Positions 46,289 through 53,917 of a DNA stretch of 64,000 nucleotides are shown one piece after another. Position 1 is the stretch's first letter. Every line of letters begins with the position of its first letter. The stretch lies in contig CAYPBK010000001.1 of the NCBI GenBank assembly GCA_964408955.1, forward strand, positions 1-64,000. Direction: 5' to 3'. This DNA is from JAAYKT01 sp964408955 (GTDB lineage Bacteria > Bacillota > Clostridia > Lutisporales > Lutisporaceae). The notes below the pieces were generated by a model. That model worked only from the letters and a program-made list of their open reading frames with translations. It ran no database searches and was not told the origin of the DNA. Made by a program: the position numbers and the translations under genes.

Positions 46289-47439
46289 TATATCCACCTC
46301 TTTATTATTTCTTGACTTATTTTTCTCGACCATTCGTCTATTTGATACACGTCATCTATAGTTGTGACACTAACAGTATTGTGGCTTTCTAGAGCCTTTA
46401 ATACTGTTTCATATATTTCTGTAAATTTAATTTTCCCTAAAAGAAAATAATTAACTGCAATTTCATTAGCCCCATTTAGGACAATACAAGAACTGTCTCC
46501 TTGATTTAAAGCACTATATGCGAGCTCCAAGCAAGGAAACTTATTATAATCAGGCTCTTCAAAGTTAAGAGTTCCTATTTTAGCTAAATTCAGCTTTTTT
46601 AAATGTGTGACAGCTCTGGTAGGATAAGTTAATGCATACTGAATGGGAATCCTCATATCTGGAATTCCCAGCTGTGCTATTACTGCCCCGTCTACAAATT
46701 CTACCATGGAATGTATTATGCTTTCAGGATGTATGCATACTTTTATTTTATCTGAAGGCATATCAAATAACCATCTCGCTTCTATAACCTCAAGACCTTT
46801 ATTCATTAATGTAGCTGAGTCTATGGTAATCTTTTTACCCATACTCCAATTCGGATGATTTAACGCATCCTTTGCTGTTGCTTGATTGATATATGAAATC
46901 GTTTTATTTCGAAAAGGTCCCCCTGAAGCAGTTAAAATAATGTTATTAACATAAGTTTTTTCGTCCTTTAAGCATTGAAAAATCGCTGAATGCTCACTGT
47001 CTACAGGAATGATACTACAACCAACTTTTTCGGCTTCTCTTATAATTAAATTTCCTGCCGTAACAAGTGCTTCCTTATTTGCCAATGCTATCCTCTTTCC
47101 GCTTTTAATCGCTTGATACGTCGGCTCTAAACCTGCAATTCCAACAATAGCAGAAACAACTAAATCAGATCTTTCGTAGGATGCGGCTTCTGTTATCCCT
47201 TTTCTCCCAGACAATATTATCGTTTTGTCGTCTAGTAAATCCTTCAGCTTTTTATATTGGTTAACATCAGCTATCGCTATCAAATCCGGTTTGAATTCCA
47301 TTGCTTGCTGATACAACAATTCATAGTTTGAATATGCGGTAAGTACTGATACTTTAAAGTTTTCTTGATTATTACGTATAATATCTAAGGTCTGTTTACC
47401 TATGGAACCGGTAGAACCAAGGATTGCTATATTTAACAT
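46288..47439 (-). CDS. dxr: 1-deoxy-D-xylulose 5-phosphate reductoisomerase
   Basis: Second step of the MEP pathway. 383 residues. NADPH site LGSTGSIGKQTLDII at the start, ALANKEALV, DSEHSAIFQ and the catalytic loop MGKKITIDSATLMNKGLEVIEA. GGAGG precedes the ATG. It is encoded between cdsA and rseP, the standard Firmicutes order. Confidence 0.97.
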   Translation of the reverse strand: MLNIAILGSTGSIGKQTLDIIRNNQENFKVSVLTAYSNYELLYQQAMEFKPDLIAIADVNQYKKLKDLLDDKTIILSGRKGITEAASYERSDLVVSAIVGIAGLEPTYQAIKSGKRIALANKEALVTAGNLIIREAEKVGCSIIPVDSEHSAIFQCLKDEKTYVNNIILTASGGPFRNKTISYINQATAKDALNHPNWSMGKKITIDSATLMNKGLEVIEARWLFDMPSDKIKVCIHPESIIHSMVEFVDGAVIAQLGIPDMRIPIQYALTYPTRAVTHLKKLNLAKIGTLNFEEPDYNKFPCLELAYSALNQGDSSCIVLNGANEIAVNYFLLGKIKFTEIYETVLKALESHNTVSVTTIDDVYQIDEWSRKISQEIIKRWI

Positions 47440-47584
47440 TTTTCCTCCAAATCAATATTCAATTAATATTTTTGCCAAATTATTATAAACTCTTGCACTT
47501 TCTAATCTTTACCTACAGACTTTGATGGCGGATAAATTATACAAAGTTTTTCTTTATAAGAATAACGACAACATTTTTACGTTG

Positions 47585-48382
47585 CTACAGAAAAATTTTA
47601 AAGTAAAAATATACTGTAGGTGCTGTAAATAGAATACTATCAAACCTATCTAAAATACCACCGTGTCCCGGTAAGATATTGCTAAAATCTTTAATGTTAC
47701 AAAACCGTTTAATAGAGGAAGCAAATAAATCGCCGATTTGACCTGTAACACCGCATAAAACACCAACTATAATATAATGAAATATAGGCACATCAATGCC
47801 AAATCTTTTATATAACATACCTGCTAAAAGGCTGAAAAATATACTACCTAATATACCGCCTAAGGAGCCTTCTACTGTCTTTTTAGGGCTGATTTTTGGA
47901 CAGAGTTTATTTTTCCCGTAATATACTCCTGTAAAGTACGCAAATGTATCCGATAACCAGGCCGTTATAAAGGGAATCCATACTAAAGCACTTCCAAAAA
48001 CCATGGTTTGTATAAATAAAATATTACTAAATAAGAATGGTATGTAAATTAAACCAAAGACAGATATAGCAATATCAACTATGCTTTTATTATTTTGAAT
48101 TATATCCAAAAATAACAATAACAACATAATAAATAATAATAAAGGTCGTATTATGTTATTATTTTTTTGCACGGCAATCATAAAATAATATACCATAGTT
48201 CCAAAATAGCCCACTAATGCATTTGGTCTATAACCTACGTTTTTAAATGCATTATAAAGTTCATACAATCCGGCTACAGACAACGAAAAAACTAAAATGG
48301 TTAATGGTATGCCGCCTATGCATAATGAAAAAATGATAATTGGTAATCCTATAAATGCGCTAATCACTCTGGTTTTTAACAT
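47585..48382 (-). CDS. cdsA: Phosphatidate cytidylyltransferase CdsA
   Basis: Makes CDP-diacylglycerol, substrate of PgsA. 265 residues with about seven membrane helices. The family signature lies near the C-terminus (SIKRFCNIKDFSNILPGHGG followed by ILDRFDS). ATG 48382 follows GAGGG and overlaps uppS by 23 bases; a start 57 bases upstream is in frame but adds an uncharacteristic hydrophilic extension. Confidence 0.95.
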   Translation of the reverse strand: MLKTRVISAFIGLPIIIFSLCIGGIPLTILVFSLSVAGLYELYNAFKNVGYRPNALVGYFGTMVYYFMIAVQKNNNIIRPLLLFIMLLLLFLDIIQNNKSIVDIAISVFGLIYIPFLFSNILFIQTMVFGSALVWIPFITAWLSDTFAYFTGVYYGKNKLCPKISPKKTVEGSLGGILGSIFFSLLAGMLYKRFGIDVPIFHYIIVGVLCGVTGQIGDLFASSIKRFCNIKDFSNILPGHGGILDRFDSILFTAPTVYFYFKIFL

Positions 48383-49109
48383 TATAACCCTCCATTTTAA
48401 GTCCTCCGTACCGTCTATCCCTACATTGGTAATCCTCAATTGCCTCTAAAAGGTTTTCTTTCTTAAAATCAGGCCAGTATACATCTGTAAAATACAGTTC
48501 ACTGTATGCTCCCTGCCATACTAAAAAATTACTGATACGTTTTTCTCCGCCAGTTCGAATAATCAAGTCCGGATCTATTTCTCCTCTAGTATATAGATTG
48601 TTTGAAATCAGCTCTTCATTAATATCACTTTCTGTTATTATACCGTCATATAACATTTTGACTATTTTTTTAAAGCAATAGGTTAATTCGCTTTTACCTC
48701 CATAATTAATTGCAATATTAAAGATTAAACCGGTGTTGTTTTTCGTTTTTTCTATTGCTTTAATTATTTCTATTTTTGTACTTTCAGATATAGGCTCTAA
48801 GTCTCCAAGTACTTTTATTTTTACATTATTTTTATTAATTTCTTCGATTTCTTTTTTTAAGAAATCAATTAAAAGGATATTAATAAGATAGTTTACTTCA
48901 TCAATCGGTCTCGCCCAGTTTTCTGTCGAAAAAGCATAAACCGTTAACACTTTAATCCCAATTTTCTTAGAGTATTTCACGATCTCTTTTAGGGCTTCCA
49001 CACCTGCTTTGTGTCCCAGTGTTCTTGGTAAACCTCTTTGTTTTGCCCATCTGCCGTTTCCATCCATTATAATTGCTATGTGTTTAGGCAATACATTATT
49101 CTTTACCAT
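48360..49109 (-). CDS. uppS: Undecaprenyl diphosphate synthase UppS
   Basis: cis-Prenyltransferase that makes the C55 carrier for cell-wall synthesis. 249 residues. IAIIMDGNGRWAKQRGLPR with the catalytic Asp, GVEALKEIV, AFSTENWARP and DLIIRTGGEKRISNFLVWQ are all present. ATG 49109 has GGAGG upstream; an earlier in-frame ATG (49172) would add a hydrophobic stretch from the leader and is unlikely. Confidence 0.96.
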   Translation of the reverse strand: MVKNNVLPKHIAIIMDGNGRWAKQRGLPRTLGHKAGVEALKEIVKYSKKIGIKVLTVYAFSTENWARPIDEVNYLINILLIDFLKKEIEEINKNNVKIKVLGDLEPISESTKIEIIKAIEKTKNNTGLIFNIAINYGGKSELTYCFKKIVKMLYDGIITESDINEELISNNLYTRGEIDPDLIIRTGGEKRISNFLVWQGAYSELYFTDVYWPDFKKENLLEAIEDYQCRDRRYGGLKMEGYNVKNQSD

Positions 49110-49175
49110 TATATATCCTCCATTTATATTATATATGATAAATATAAACCTTAATAATATTTTTATAAGCACTGA

Positions 49176-49205
49176 AAAATACCCCTCTACTTTGAGGAGT
49201 ATTTT
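49176..49205 (-). terminator. Intrinsic terminator between the 67-residue gene and uppS
   Basis: AAAATACCCCTC (49176-49187) and GAGGAGTATTTT (49194-49205) pair over 12 bases (one G-U in the minus RNA) around a 6-base loop, with a U-run on the minus side. It overlaps the end of the upstream gene and separates pyrH-frr from uppS-cdsA-dxr-rseP-ispG-polC. Confidence 0.75.
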
Positions 49206-49407
49206 ATTTAAAATAAGACAAGGTTAAAACAATTTTGTTATCCTCTTCGGTATGTTTAATCACAATAGGCTCTTCATTAATTCTCTCCTCAAGCTTATTT
49301 TTAAATACAGTTTGAGTTTTCTTAATAACCAGTTCTTTATTAGAGTCTAAAAGCATTTTTATGGCATTATATTTATAGCCTATAAAACTTGACTGATGGT
49401 TTAGCAT
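49204..49407 (-). CDS. Small protein of unknown function between frr and uppS
   Basis: 67 residues, no family recognised. It is mostly hydrophilic with alternating charge (KKTQTVFKNKLEERINEEP) and no membrane helix. The start ATG overlaps the frr stop by one base (TAATG), and the gene ends inside a terminator, so it is very probably translated as the last gene of pyrH-frr. GC and codon use look like its neighbours. Its role cannot be inferred beyond the translation-factor context. Confidence 0.6.
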   Translation of the reverse strand: MLNHQSSFIGYKYNAIKMLLDSNKELVIKKTQTVFKNKLEERINEEPIVIKHTEEDNKIVLTLSYFK

Positions 49408-49964
49408 TAAACTTCCATAATCTCACTTTCTTTTATTTCAATAATGCTATCTATATCCTTAATATGTTTATCTGTAATTTTCTGCATATTATCTTCAGCT
49501 TTTTTCCATTCATCCTCTGCTATTTTACCATCTTTTTTTAGTTTTTTCAAATTCTCATTAGCGTCTCTCCGAGTATTTCTCACGGCAATTTTTGATTCTT
49601 CCCCCATCTTTTTTATAAGCTTAACAATTTCCTTTCTCCGTTCTTCTGTCAACTGAGGGACAGAAAGCCTTATTATTTTTCCATCATTGGTAGGATTTAT
49701 GCTTAAATCCGATTTTAATATAGCTTTTTCAATTAGTGAAATGGCTTTTGGATCCCAAGGTTGTATAAGTATTGTTCTCGGCTCAGGGGCTGAAATATTT
49801 GCCAATTGCTGCAAAGGCGTTTCTGTTCCATAATAATCTACAGTAATTCTATCCAACATAGCAGGATTAGCACGACCGGCTCTTAATGAAGCCAGGTCCT
49901 TTTTTAATATGCCTAAAGTTTTGCTCATCTTTTCTTCTGAAATCTTCTCAATTCCATTAACCAT
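49407..49964 (-). CDS. frr: Ribosome recycling factor
   Basis: Splits post-termination ribosomes with EF-G. 185 residues, standard length. LRAGRANPAMLDRITVDYYGTETPLQQLANIS and RKEIVKLIKKMGEESKIAVRNTRRD are diagnostic. AGGAGG lies before the ATG. It follows pyrH after 2 bases. Confidence 0.97.
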   Translation of the reverse strand: MVNGIEKISEEKMSKTLGILKKDLASLRAGRANPAMLDRITVDYYGTETPLQQLANISAPEPRTILIQPWDPKAISLIEKAILKSDLSINPTNDGKIIRLSVPQLTEERRKEIVKLIKKMGEESKIAVRNTRRDANENLKKLKKDGKIAEDEWKKAEDNMQKITDKHIKDIDSIIEIKESEIMEV

Positions 49965-49966
49965 TT

Positions 49967-50680
49967 TTATTCCTCCTTTACTATTGTACCTATTGTTTGA
50001 CCTTTTACTATTTTTATTATGTTATCAGGGTCCTTCAATTCAAACACTATTATAGGTATTTTATTATCCATGCAAAGTGAAGCTGCCGTAGAATCCATTA
50101 CTCCAAGGTTTTTATTAATAACATCAACGTAAGTTAATTTGTCATATTTGACTGCATTTTTGTTCAGTACAGGGTCAGAATCATATACGCCATCTACTTT
50201 TTTTGCCAATAAAATAACATCGGCCTCAATCTCAGCAGCTCTTAAGGCGGCAGTAGTATCGGTGGAAAAGTATGGATTACCTATTCCCGCAGCAAAAATG
50301 ACGACTCTTCCTTTTTCCAGATGACGAATTGCCCGTCTTCGTATGTAAGGCTCAGCTACTTGTCTCATTTCTATCGCCGTCTGAACCCTTGTTTCAATGC
50401 CACATCTTTCTAATGAATCCTGAAGTGCCAATGAATTTATCACAGTTGCCAGCATTCCCATGTGATCGGCAGTTGTTCTGTCCATACCTTTGCTGCTTCT
50501 TCCTCTCCAAAAGTTACCTCCGCCCACTACTATTGCAACTTGGATACCCATTTCCTTTAATGCTTTTATTTTTTCCCCTATAGCGGATAATATATTTTGA
50601 TTAATACCAATACCTTCGTCACCGGCAAGAGCTTCGCCGCTAAGCTTTAAAACTAATCTTTTGTATTTCAGTTTTTCCAC
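49967..50680 (-). CDS. pyrH: UMP kinase
   Basis: Makes UDP from UMP; hexameric amino-acid-kinase fold. 237 residues. KLSGEALAGDEG, VVGGGNFWRGR, DHMGMLATVINSLALQ and FAAGIGNPYFSTDTTAALRA are family motifs. GTG 50680 has GGAGG 8 bases upstream; the in-frame TTG 50686 is too close to that site. Two terminator-like hairpins separate it from tsf, so pyrH-frr probably has its own promoter. Confidence 0.95.
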   Translation of the reverse strand: MEKLKYKRLVLKLSGEALAGDEGIGINQNILSAIGEKIKALKEMGIQVAIVVGGGNFWRGRSSKGMDRTTADHMGMLATVINSLALQDSLERCGIETRVQTAIEMRQVAEPYIRRRAIRHLEKGRVVIFAAGIGNPYFSTDTTAALRAAEIEADVILLAKKVDGVYDSDPVLNKNAVKYDKLTYVDVINKNLGVMDSTAASLCMDNKIPIIVFELKDPDNIIKIVKGQTIGTIVKEE

Positions 50681-50739
50681 ATTCAATACCTCCAGTTAGT
50701 TAAATTTTCTACATATATTTTAAAATTCCTGCTTATTTT

Positions 50740-50766
50740 AAAAGAGAACACAAAGTGTTCTCTTTT
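50740..50766 (-). terminator. Terminator-like hairpin before pyrH
   Basis: AAAAGAGAACAC (50740-50751) and GTGTTCTCTTTT (50755-50766) pair perfectly around a 3-base loop, with U-runs on both strands. It is the second of two tandem hairpins after tsf; it could back up the first or be a pyrH leader attenuator. Confidence 0.75.
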
Positions 50767-50817
50767 TATTATGCATAATATAAGCTTAACCATAAATCAA
50801 TTTTATAGAATGCATTT

Positions 50818-50859
50818 AAAAAGGCTCCTTTGTCGCTTCTCCATTTTAGAAGCCTTTTT
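50818..50859 (-). terminator. Intrinsic terminator of rpsB-tsf
   Basis: AAAAAGGCT (50818-50826) pairs with AGCCTTTTT (50851-50859); the 24-base loop can pair partly. In the minus-strand RNA a U-run follows. It starts 5 bases after the tsf stop. Confidence 0.7.
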
Positions 50860-50863
50860 AATT

Positions 50864-51511
50864 TTATTTGTTCATTTGGCTCATAACTTCTTCAAGAAAA
50901 TTATCCTGCTTTTTTTGTAAACCTTCTCCCATTTCATATCTTACAAATCTTCTTATGGAAATATTTTCGCCTATTCTTGCTATAAGCTCAGTCAATACAT
51001 CCTTAACGGTTTTATCAGTATCTCGTATAAAGGGCTGTTCTAATAGACAAATTTCTTTATAGAACTTTTCTATTCTTCCATCTACCATCTTTTCAATTAT
51101 TTTATCAGGTTTGCCTTCATTCTTTGCCTGGACCCTATAAATTTCTTTTTCTTTTTCTATTAACTCGGCATCAACCTGTTCTCTTGCAACATATAATGGG
51201 TTTGAAGCCGCCACTTGCATAGCCATATCCTTTACGAATGCTTTAAAGCCTTCATTTTTTGCAACAAAGTCTGTCTCTGAATTAACTTCAATTAAAACCC
51301 CTATTCTTCCCCCGCCATGTATATATGACTCCACTATTCCTTCGGAAGCTATGCGACCGGCTCTTTTTGCCGCTGCAGCTAAGCCTTTTTCTCTTAATAA
51401 TTCTATGGCTTTTTCCATATCTCCCTTTGTTTCCACAAGAGCTTTCTTGCAGTCCATCATCCCTGCTCCGGTTCTTTCTCTTAGTTCTTTAACTGCTGAT
51501 GCATTAATCAT
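50864..51511 (-). CDS. tsf: Elongation factor Ts
   Basis: Nucleotide exchange factor for EF-Tu. 215 residues, the short form common in this phylum group. It begins with the UBA domain (VKELRERTGAGMMDCKKALVETKGD) and has GRIGVLIEVNSETDFVAKNE. GGAGGAG precedes the ATG. It is co-transcribed with rpsB across a 73-base spacer holding a hairpin. Confidence 0.97.
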   Translation of the reverse strand: MINASAVKELRERTGAGMMDCKKALVETKGDMEKAIELLREKGLAAAAKRAGRIASEGIVESYIHGGGRIGVLIEVNSETDFVAKNEGFKAFVKDMAMQVAASNPLYVAREQVDAELIEKEKEIYRVQAKNEGKPDKIIEKMVDGRIEKFYKEICLLEQPFIRDTDKTVKDVLTELIARIGENISIRRFVRYEMGEGLQKKQDNFLEEVMSQMNK

Positions 51512-51537
51512 TCTATCTCCTCCTATAAATATTAAAG

Positions 51538-51575
51538 GTAAGAGTCGGGATACTAATTTATACCCGAACTCTTAC
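51538..51575 (-). promoter_or_regulatory. Hairpin in the rpsB-tsf spacer
   Basis: GTAAGAGT plus CGGG (51538-51549) pair with CCCG, a one-base bulge, and ACTCTTAC (51563-51575). There is no clean U-run. It may stabilise the mRNA segment or give partial termination so that S2 and EF-Ts are made in different amounts. Confidence 0.6.
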
Positions 51576-51584
51576 CAAGATTGT

Positions 51585-52283
51585 CTATTCAGAAAGCTGT
51601 TCGCCTTGTCTTGCTTCAATAACCGCATCTGCAATTTTTGAAGTCAATAGCTTTACCGCTCTTATTGCATCATCATTTCCGGGTATTGGATAATTAACCT
51701 CTTCAGGGTCGCAATTAGTATCGACTATAGCTACCACAGGTATACCCAAAATTTTCGCTTCTTGTATTGCTATCCTTTCCTTTCTTGGATCAACAATAAA
51801 TATTGCTCCGGGTAAATCCTCCATTGATTTTATTCCTTTTAGGTTTTTATCCAGCTTTTCTTTTTCCAGTCTCAGCTTAATTACTTCTTTTTTAGGCAAT
51901 ACCTCAAAAGTACCATCTTGCTCCATTTTTTCTAAGTCATTTAGTCTTTCAACTCTTTTTTTAATGGTGTTGAAATTAGTTAACATGCCTCCAAGCCATC
52001 TTTGATTAACATAAAACATGTCACATCTTGTTGCTTCGACTTCTATGGATTCCTGGGCCTGTTTTTTCGTGCCTACAAAAAGCACGCTTTTTCCTGAATC
52101 CGCAATTTTCTTAATAAATTCATAGGCTTCTTCCACTTTTTTTACGGTTTTCTGTAAGTCTATGATATAAATACCATTCCTCTCCGTAAAAATAAATTCA
52201 GCCATCTTCGGATTCCACCGTCTTGTTTGATGTCCAAAATGGACACCCGCTTCTAATAATTGTTTCATAGATATCACTGACAT
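51585..52283 (-). CDS. rpsB: 30S ribosomal protein S2
   Basis: 232 residues. SMKQLLEAGVHFGHQTRRWNPKMAEFIF opens the conserved core, and PGNDDAIRAVKLL is typical near the end. ATG 52283 has GGAGG 8 bases upstream; an in-frame ATG three codons earlier is part of that leader. It is first of rpsB-tsf with its own promoter. Confidence 0.97.
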   Translation of the reverse strand: MSVISMKQLLEAGVHFGHQTRRWNPKMAEFIFTERNGIYIIDLQKTVKKVEEAYEFIKKIADSGKSVLFVGTKKQAQESIEVEATRCDMFYVNQRWLGGMLTNFNTIKKRVERLNDLEKMEQDGTFEVLPKKEVIKLRLEKEKLDKNLKGIKSMEDLPGAIFIVDPRKERIAIQEAKILGIPVVAIVDTNCDPEEVNYPIPGNDDAIRAVKLLTSKIADAVIEARQGEQLSE

Positions 52284-52385
52284 CCTATGCACCTCCTGGT
52301 TTTTTCCTCCATAATCATCATTTTATTTAAAGACTATACGCACCCTTTAAATAATCAGATTATGTGTGAATTTTTCACAACTTGT

Positions 52386-52414
52386 AGTATATCACAATTA
52401 AAATCTATTTTCAA
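52386..52414 (-). promoter_or_regulatory. Promoter of rpsB-tsf
   Basis: On the minus strand TTGAAA (52414-52409), 17 bases, TATACT (52391-52386), preceded by TG in the extended -10 position one base off. The leader to rpsB is about 95 bases and holds a small hairpin GTGAA/TTCAC (around 52358-52376). Repeat copy 3 begins 39 bases upstream of the -35. Confidence 0.75.
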
Positions 52415-52452
52415 TTAATTTCTTTTATATGTTTTTTCCCCCGGACATAACC

Positions 52453-52584
52453 GTTACTGTTCAAAGTTATTTTTAAGATTATTAATATTTGATAAAAATT
52501 GCATTGTGGAGAAGCTTAGAATCTGTTAGCGAAGTGGAGGATCCGTTGCGTCAACTGTTTGAACGAAGCTAGTTTTGGCGCAAC
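52453..52584 (+). repeat. Dispersed MITE-like element, right-truncated copy 3
   Basis: It begins with the same GTTACTGTTCA terminus (52453-52463) and follows the intact copy through TTGCATTGTGGAG, TTAGAATCTGTTAGCGAAG and the central hairpin, with scattered changes. Similarity stops at 52584, after the hairpin's CAAC; the right 95 bases, including the right terminus, are missing and replaced by unrelated sequence leading into the stop of the YceG-like gene. A stop codon (TAG at 52570-52572) breaks the frame that is open in copy 2. Confidence 0.8.
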
Positions 52585-52609
52585 AAGGAATATCTTCGGG
52601 CTATGCAAT

Positions 52610-53038
52610 TTAATTAATCCCTGATTTTGAAATAGTATTAATTACCTCCTTTATCCCCAGACCTTTTTTAATATAAAAGATTCCCCGTTTAACTTGGTCA
52701 CTTGAATTGTTAAAGTAATCTAAGAATATATCTTTATCATCAATAAGCCCATTATTGTATAACATGTCTGCAATATCTTTTATGGAGTGGTCTTCTTTTA
52801 TTTTTATTTCTATAATATCATTTTTATCTACATTGATAGTATTATTTGTATTTGATAATTCATTCTCTTTATTAATGATATCCTTCGGGTCTATTACTAT
52901 TAAACCATTTTTAATTGCTGCTTTTACAATAAAATCATTTGTAATATTCTTATTAACAACATTGATATTTATAAGTGAGGCTAACACTAAACCCAACCCC
53001 AAACCAAGCAAAATATTTTTAAGCCTATACATCCCCAT
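52610..53038 (-). CDS. Membrane protein with YceG/MltG-like domain
   Basis: 142 residues: one N-terminal membrane helix (ILLGLGLGLVLASLININVV), a spacer, then a C-terminal segment IKEDHSIKDIADMLYNNGLIDDKDIFLDYF that resembles the LysM-like subdomain of MltG/YceG. The MltG catalytic domain is absent, so no lyase activity is expected. It overlaps the swrB 3' end by 14 bases; the exact start among three nearby ATGs (53053, 53038, 53032) is uncertain, GGAG favouring 53038. It is the last gene of the fla/che operon. Confidence 0.65.
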   Translation of the reverse strand: MGMYRLKNILLGLGLGLVLASLININVVNKNITNDFIVKAAIKNGLIVIDPKDIINKENELSNTNNTINVDKNDIIEIKIKEDHSIKDIADMLYNNGLIDDKDIFLDYFNNSSDQVKRGIFYIKKGLGIKEVINTISKSGIN

Positions 53039-53501
53039 CTTTTGCATCTCCATTATATAAAGATAATATAAGGGATACCTCGCCTTTGCCTATACCCAAT
53101 AGTTTTGCTATTTCTGCTATTTCTATCCCTTTATTATAATATTCATATACTAAATTTGCCTTTGCGTTAGTGTGGTTCTCATCGATACCCAGTTTACTTT
53201 TTTGTTCATCTATTGCTCCTTTATTAAGCTCATTTTCTTTAATTACTTTTACATCATCCAAAAATTTCTTAAGCACGGTTATGTTATGATCAACCTCATC
53301 AATAAGTGCTTCAGATGTATATTTTAATTCATCAATTACTTCATCTGCTTCCGCAATAGCTTTTCTTATTTCTTGTTCTTTTACATACAAATCAAAATAT
53401 AGACCTTCTCCTTTTAGCTTATCTGAAAAAATCAAAAAAAGAGATATAATTATCATTCCCAGTCCTATTAAAGTTAAATAATAATTTGCATAATTAATCA
53501 T
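53025..53501 (-). CDS. swrB: SwrB/YlxL-like motility protein
   Basis: 158 residues: an N-terminal membrane helix (YLTLIGLGMIIISLFLIF), a charged coiled-coil (about 35-105), and a C-terminal helix-turn-helix-like segment YNKGIEIAEIAKLLGIGKGEVSLIL. This architecture and the position after sigD and before rpsB match Bacillus SwrB, which promotes flagellar type III export activation. Sequence similarity in the family is low, so identity leans on synteny. Confidence 0.75.
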   Translation of the reverse strand: MINYANYYLTLIGLGMIIISLFLIFSDKLKGEGLYFDLYVKEQEIRKAIAEADEVIDELKYTSEALIDEVDHNITVLKKFLDDVKVIKENELNKGAIDEQKSKLGIDENHTNAKANLVYEYYNKGIEIAEIAKLLGIGKGEVSLILSLYNGDAKDGDV

Positions 53502-53587
53502 TTTACACCCCGGTAATTTCAGATTTCAATAAGAGTTCTACATGGTCTATTAACCAACCTGAGCTTTATAACGTAACTTTATCTTGA

Positions 53588-53905
53588 TCATATTTTTATA
53601 TCTATTCTTGAGTGAACTGTCGCTCCGGTTAAGTCTTTTTTATTTTCTTTATCGTCTTCTCTTTTTTTGCGTTTTTCGTTTTCATGTTGTTCTTTGGAGT
53701 TTTTCTTATCATCCTTGCTAATTCTTGGTTTATACAGTTTGTCTGATTTATTAACTTGTTTTAATGTTTTGTACTGCTCTTCTATATTCTTCTGACTTAT
53801 TAAATGAGCACTGCTTTTTTCACTATTAATCTCAAGCTGTTTTGATTTGTGTATTTCAGGCGTTTTAGGTATAAGAACTTGCATGTCAATGGGTTTTATA
53901 GACAT
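53588..53905 (-). CDS. Small charged protein of unknown function in the sigD-swrB interval
   Basis: 105 residues with no recognised family. The N-terminus (MSIKPIDMQVLIPKTPEI) looks ordered; the rest is very rich in Lys, Glu, Asp and Ser (KKREDDKENKKD) and probably disordered. No membrane helix. A good GGTGGAG site lies before the ATG, and it starts 12 bases after the DUF342 gene. The conserved-looking N-terminus suggests a short docking motif. Confidence 0.65.
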   Translation of the reverse strand: MSIKPIDMQVLIPKTPEIHKSKQLEINSEKSSAHLISQKNIEEQYKTLKQVNKSDKLYKPRISKDDKKNSKEQHENEKRKKREDDKENKKDLTGATVHSRIDIKI

Positions 53906-53917
53906 ATCATCTCCACC

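Noticed and set aside
46289..46333. Longer RseP start overlapping dxr
   Set aside because: The extension is hydrophilic and precedes the first helix; GTG 46288 has a proper ribosome site and stop-start overlap with dxr.
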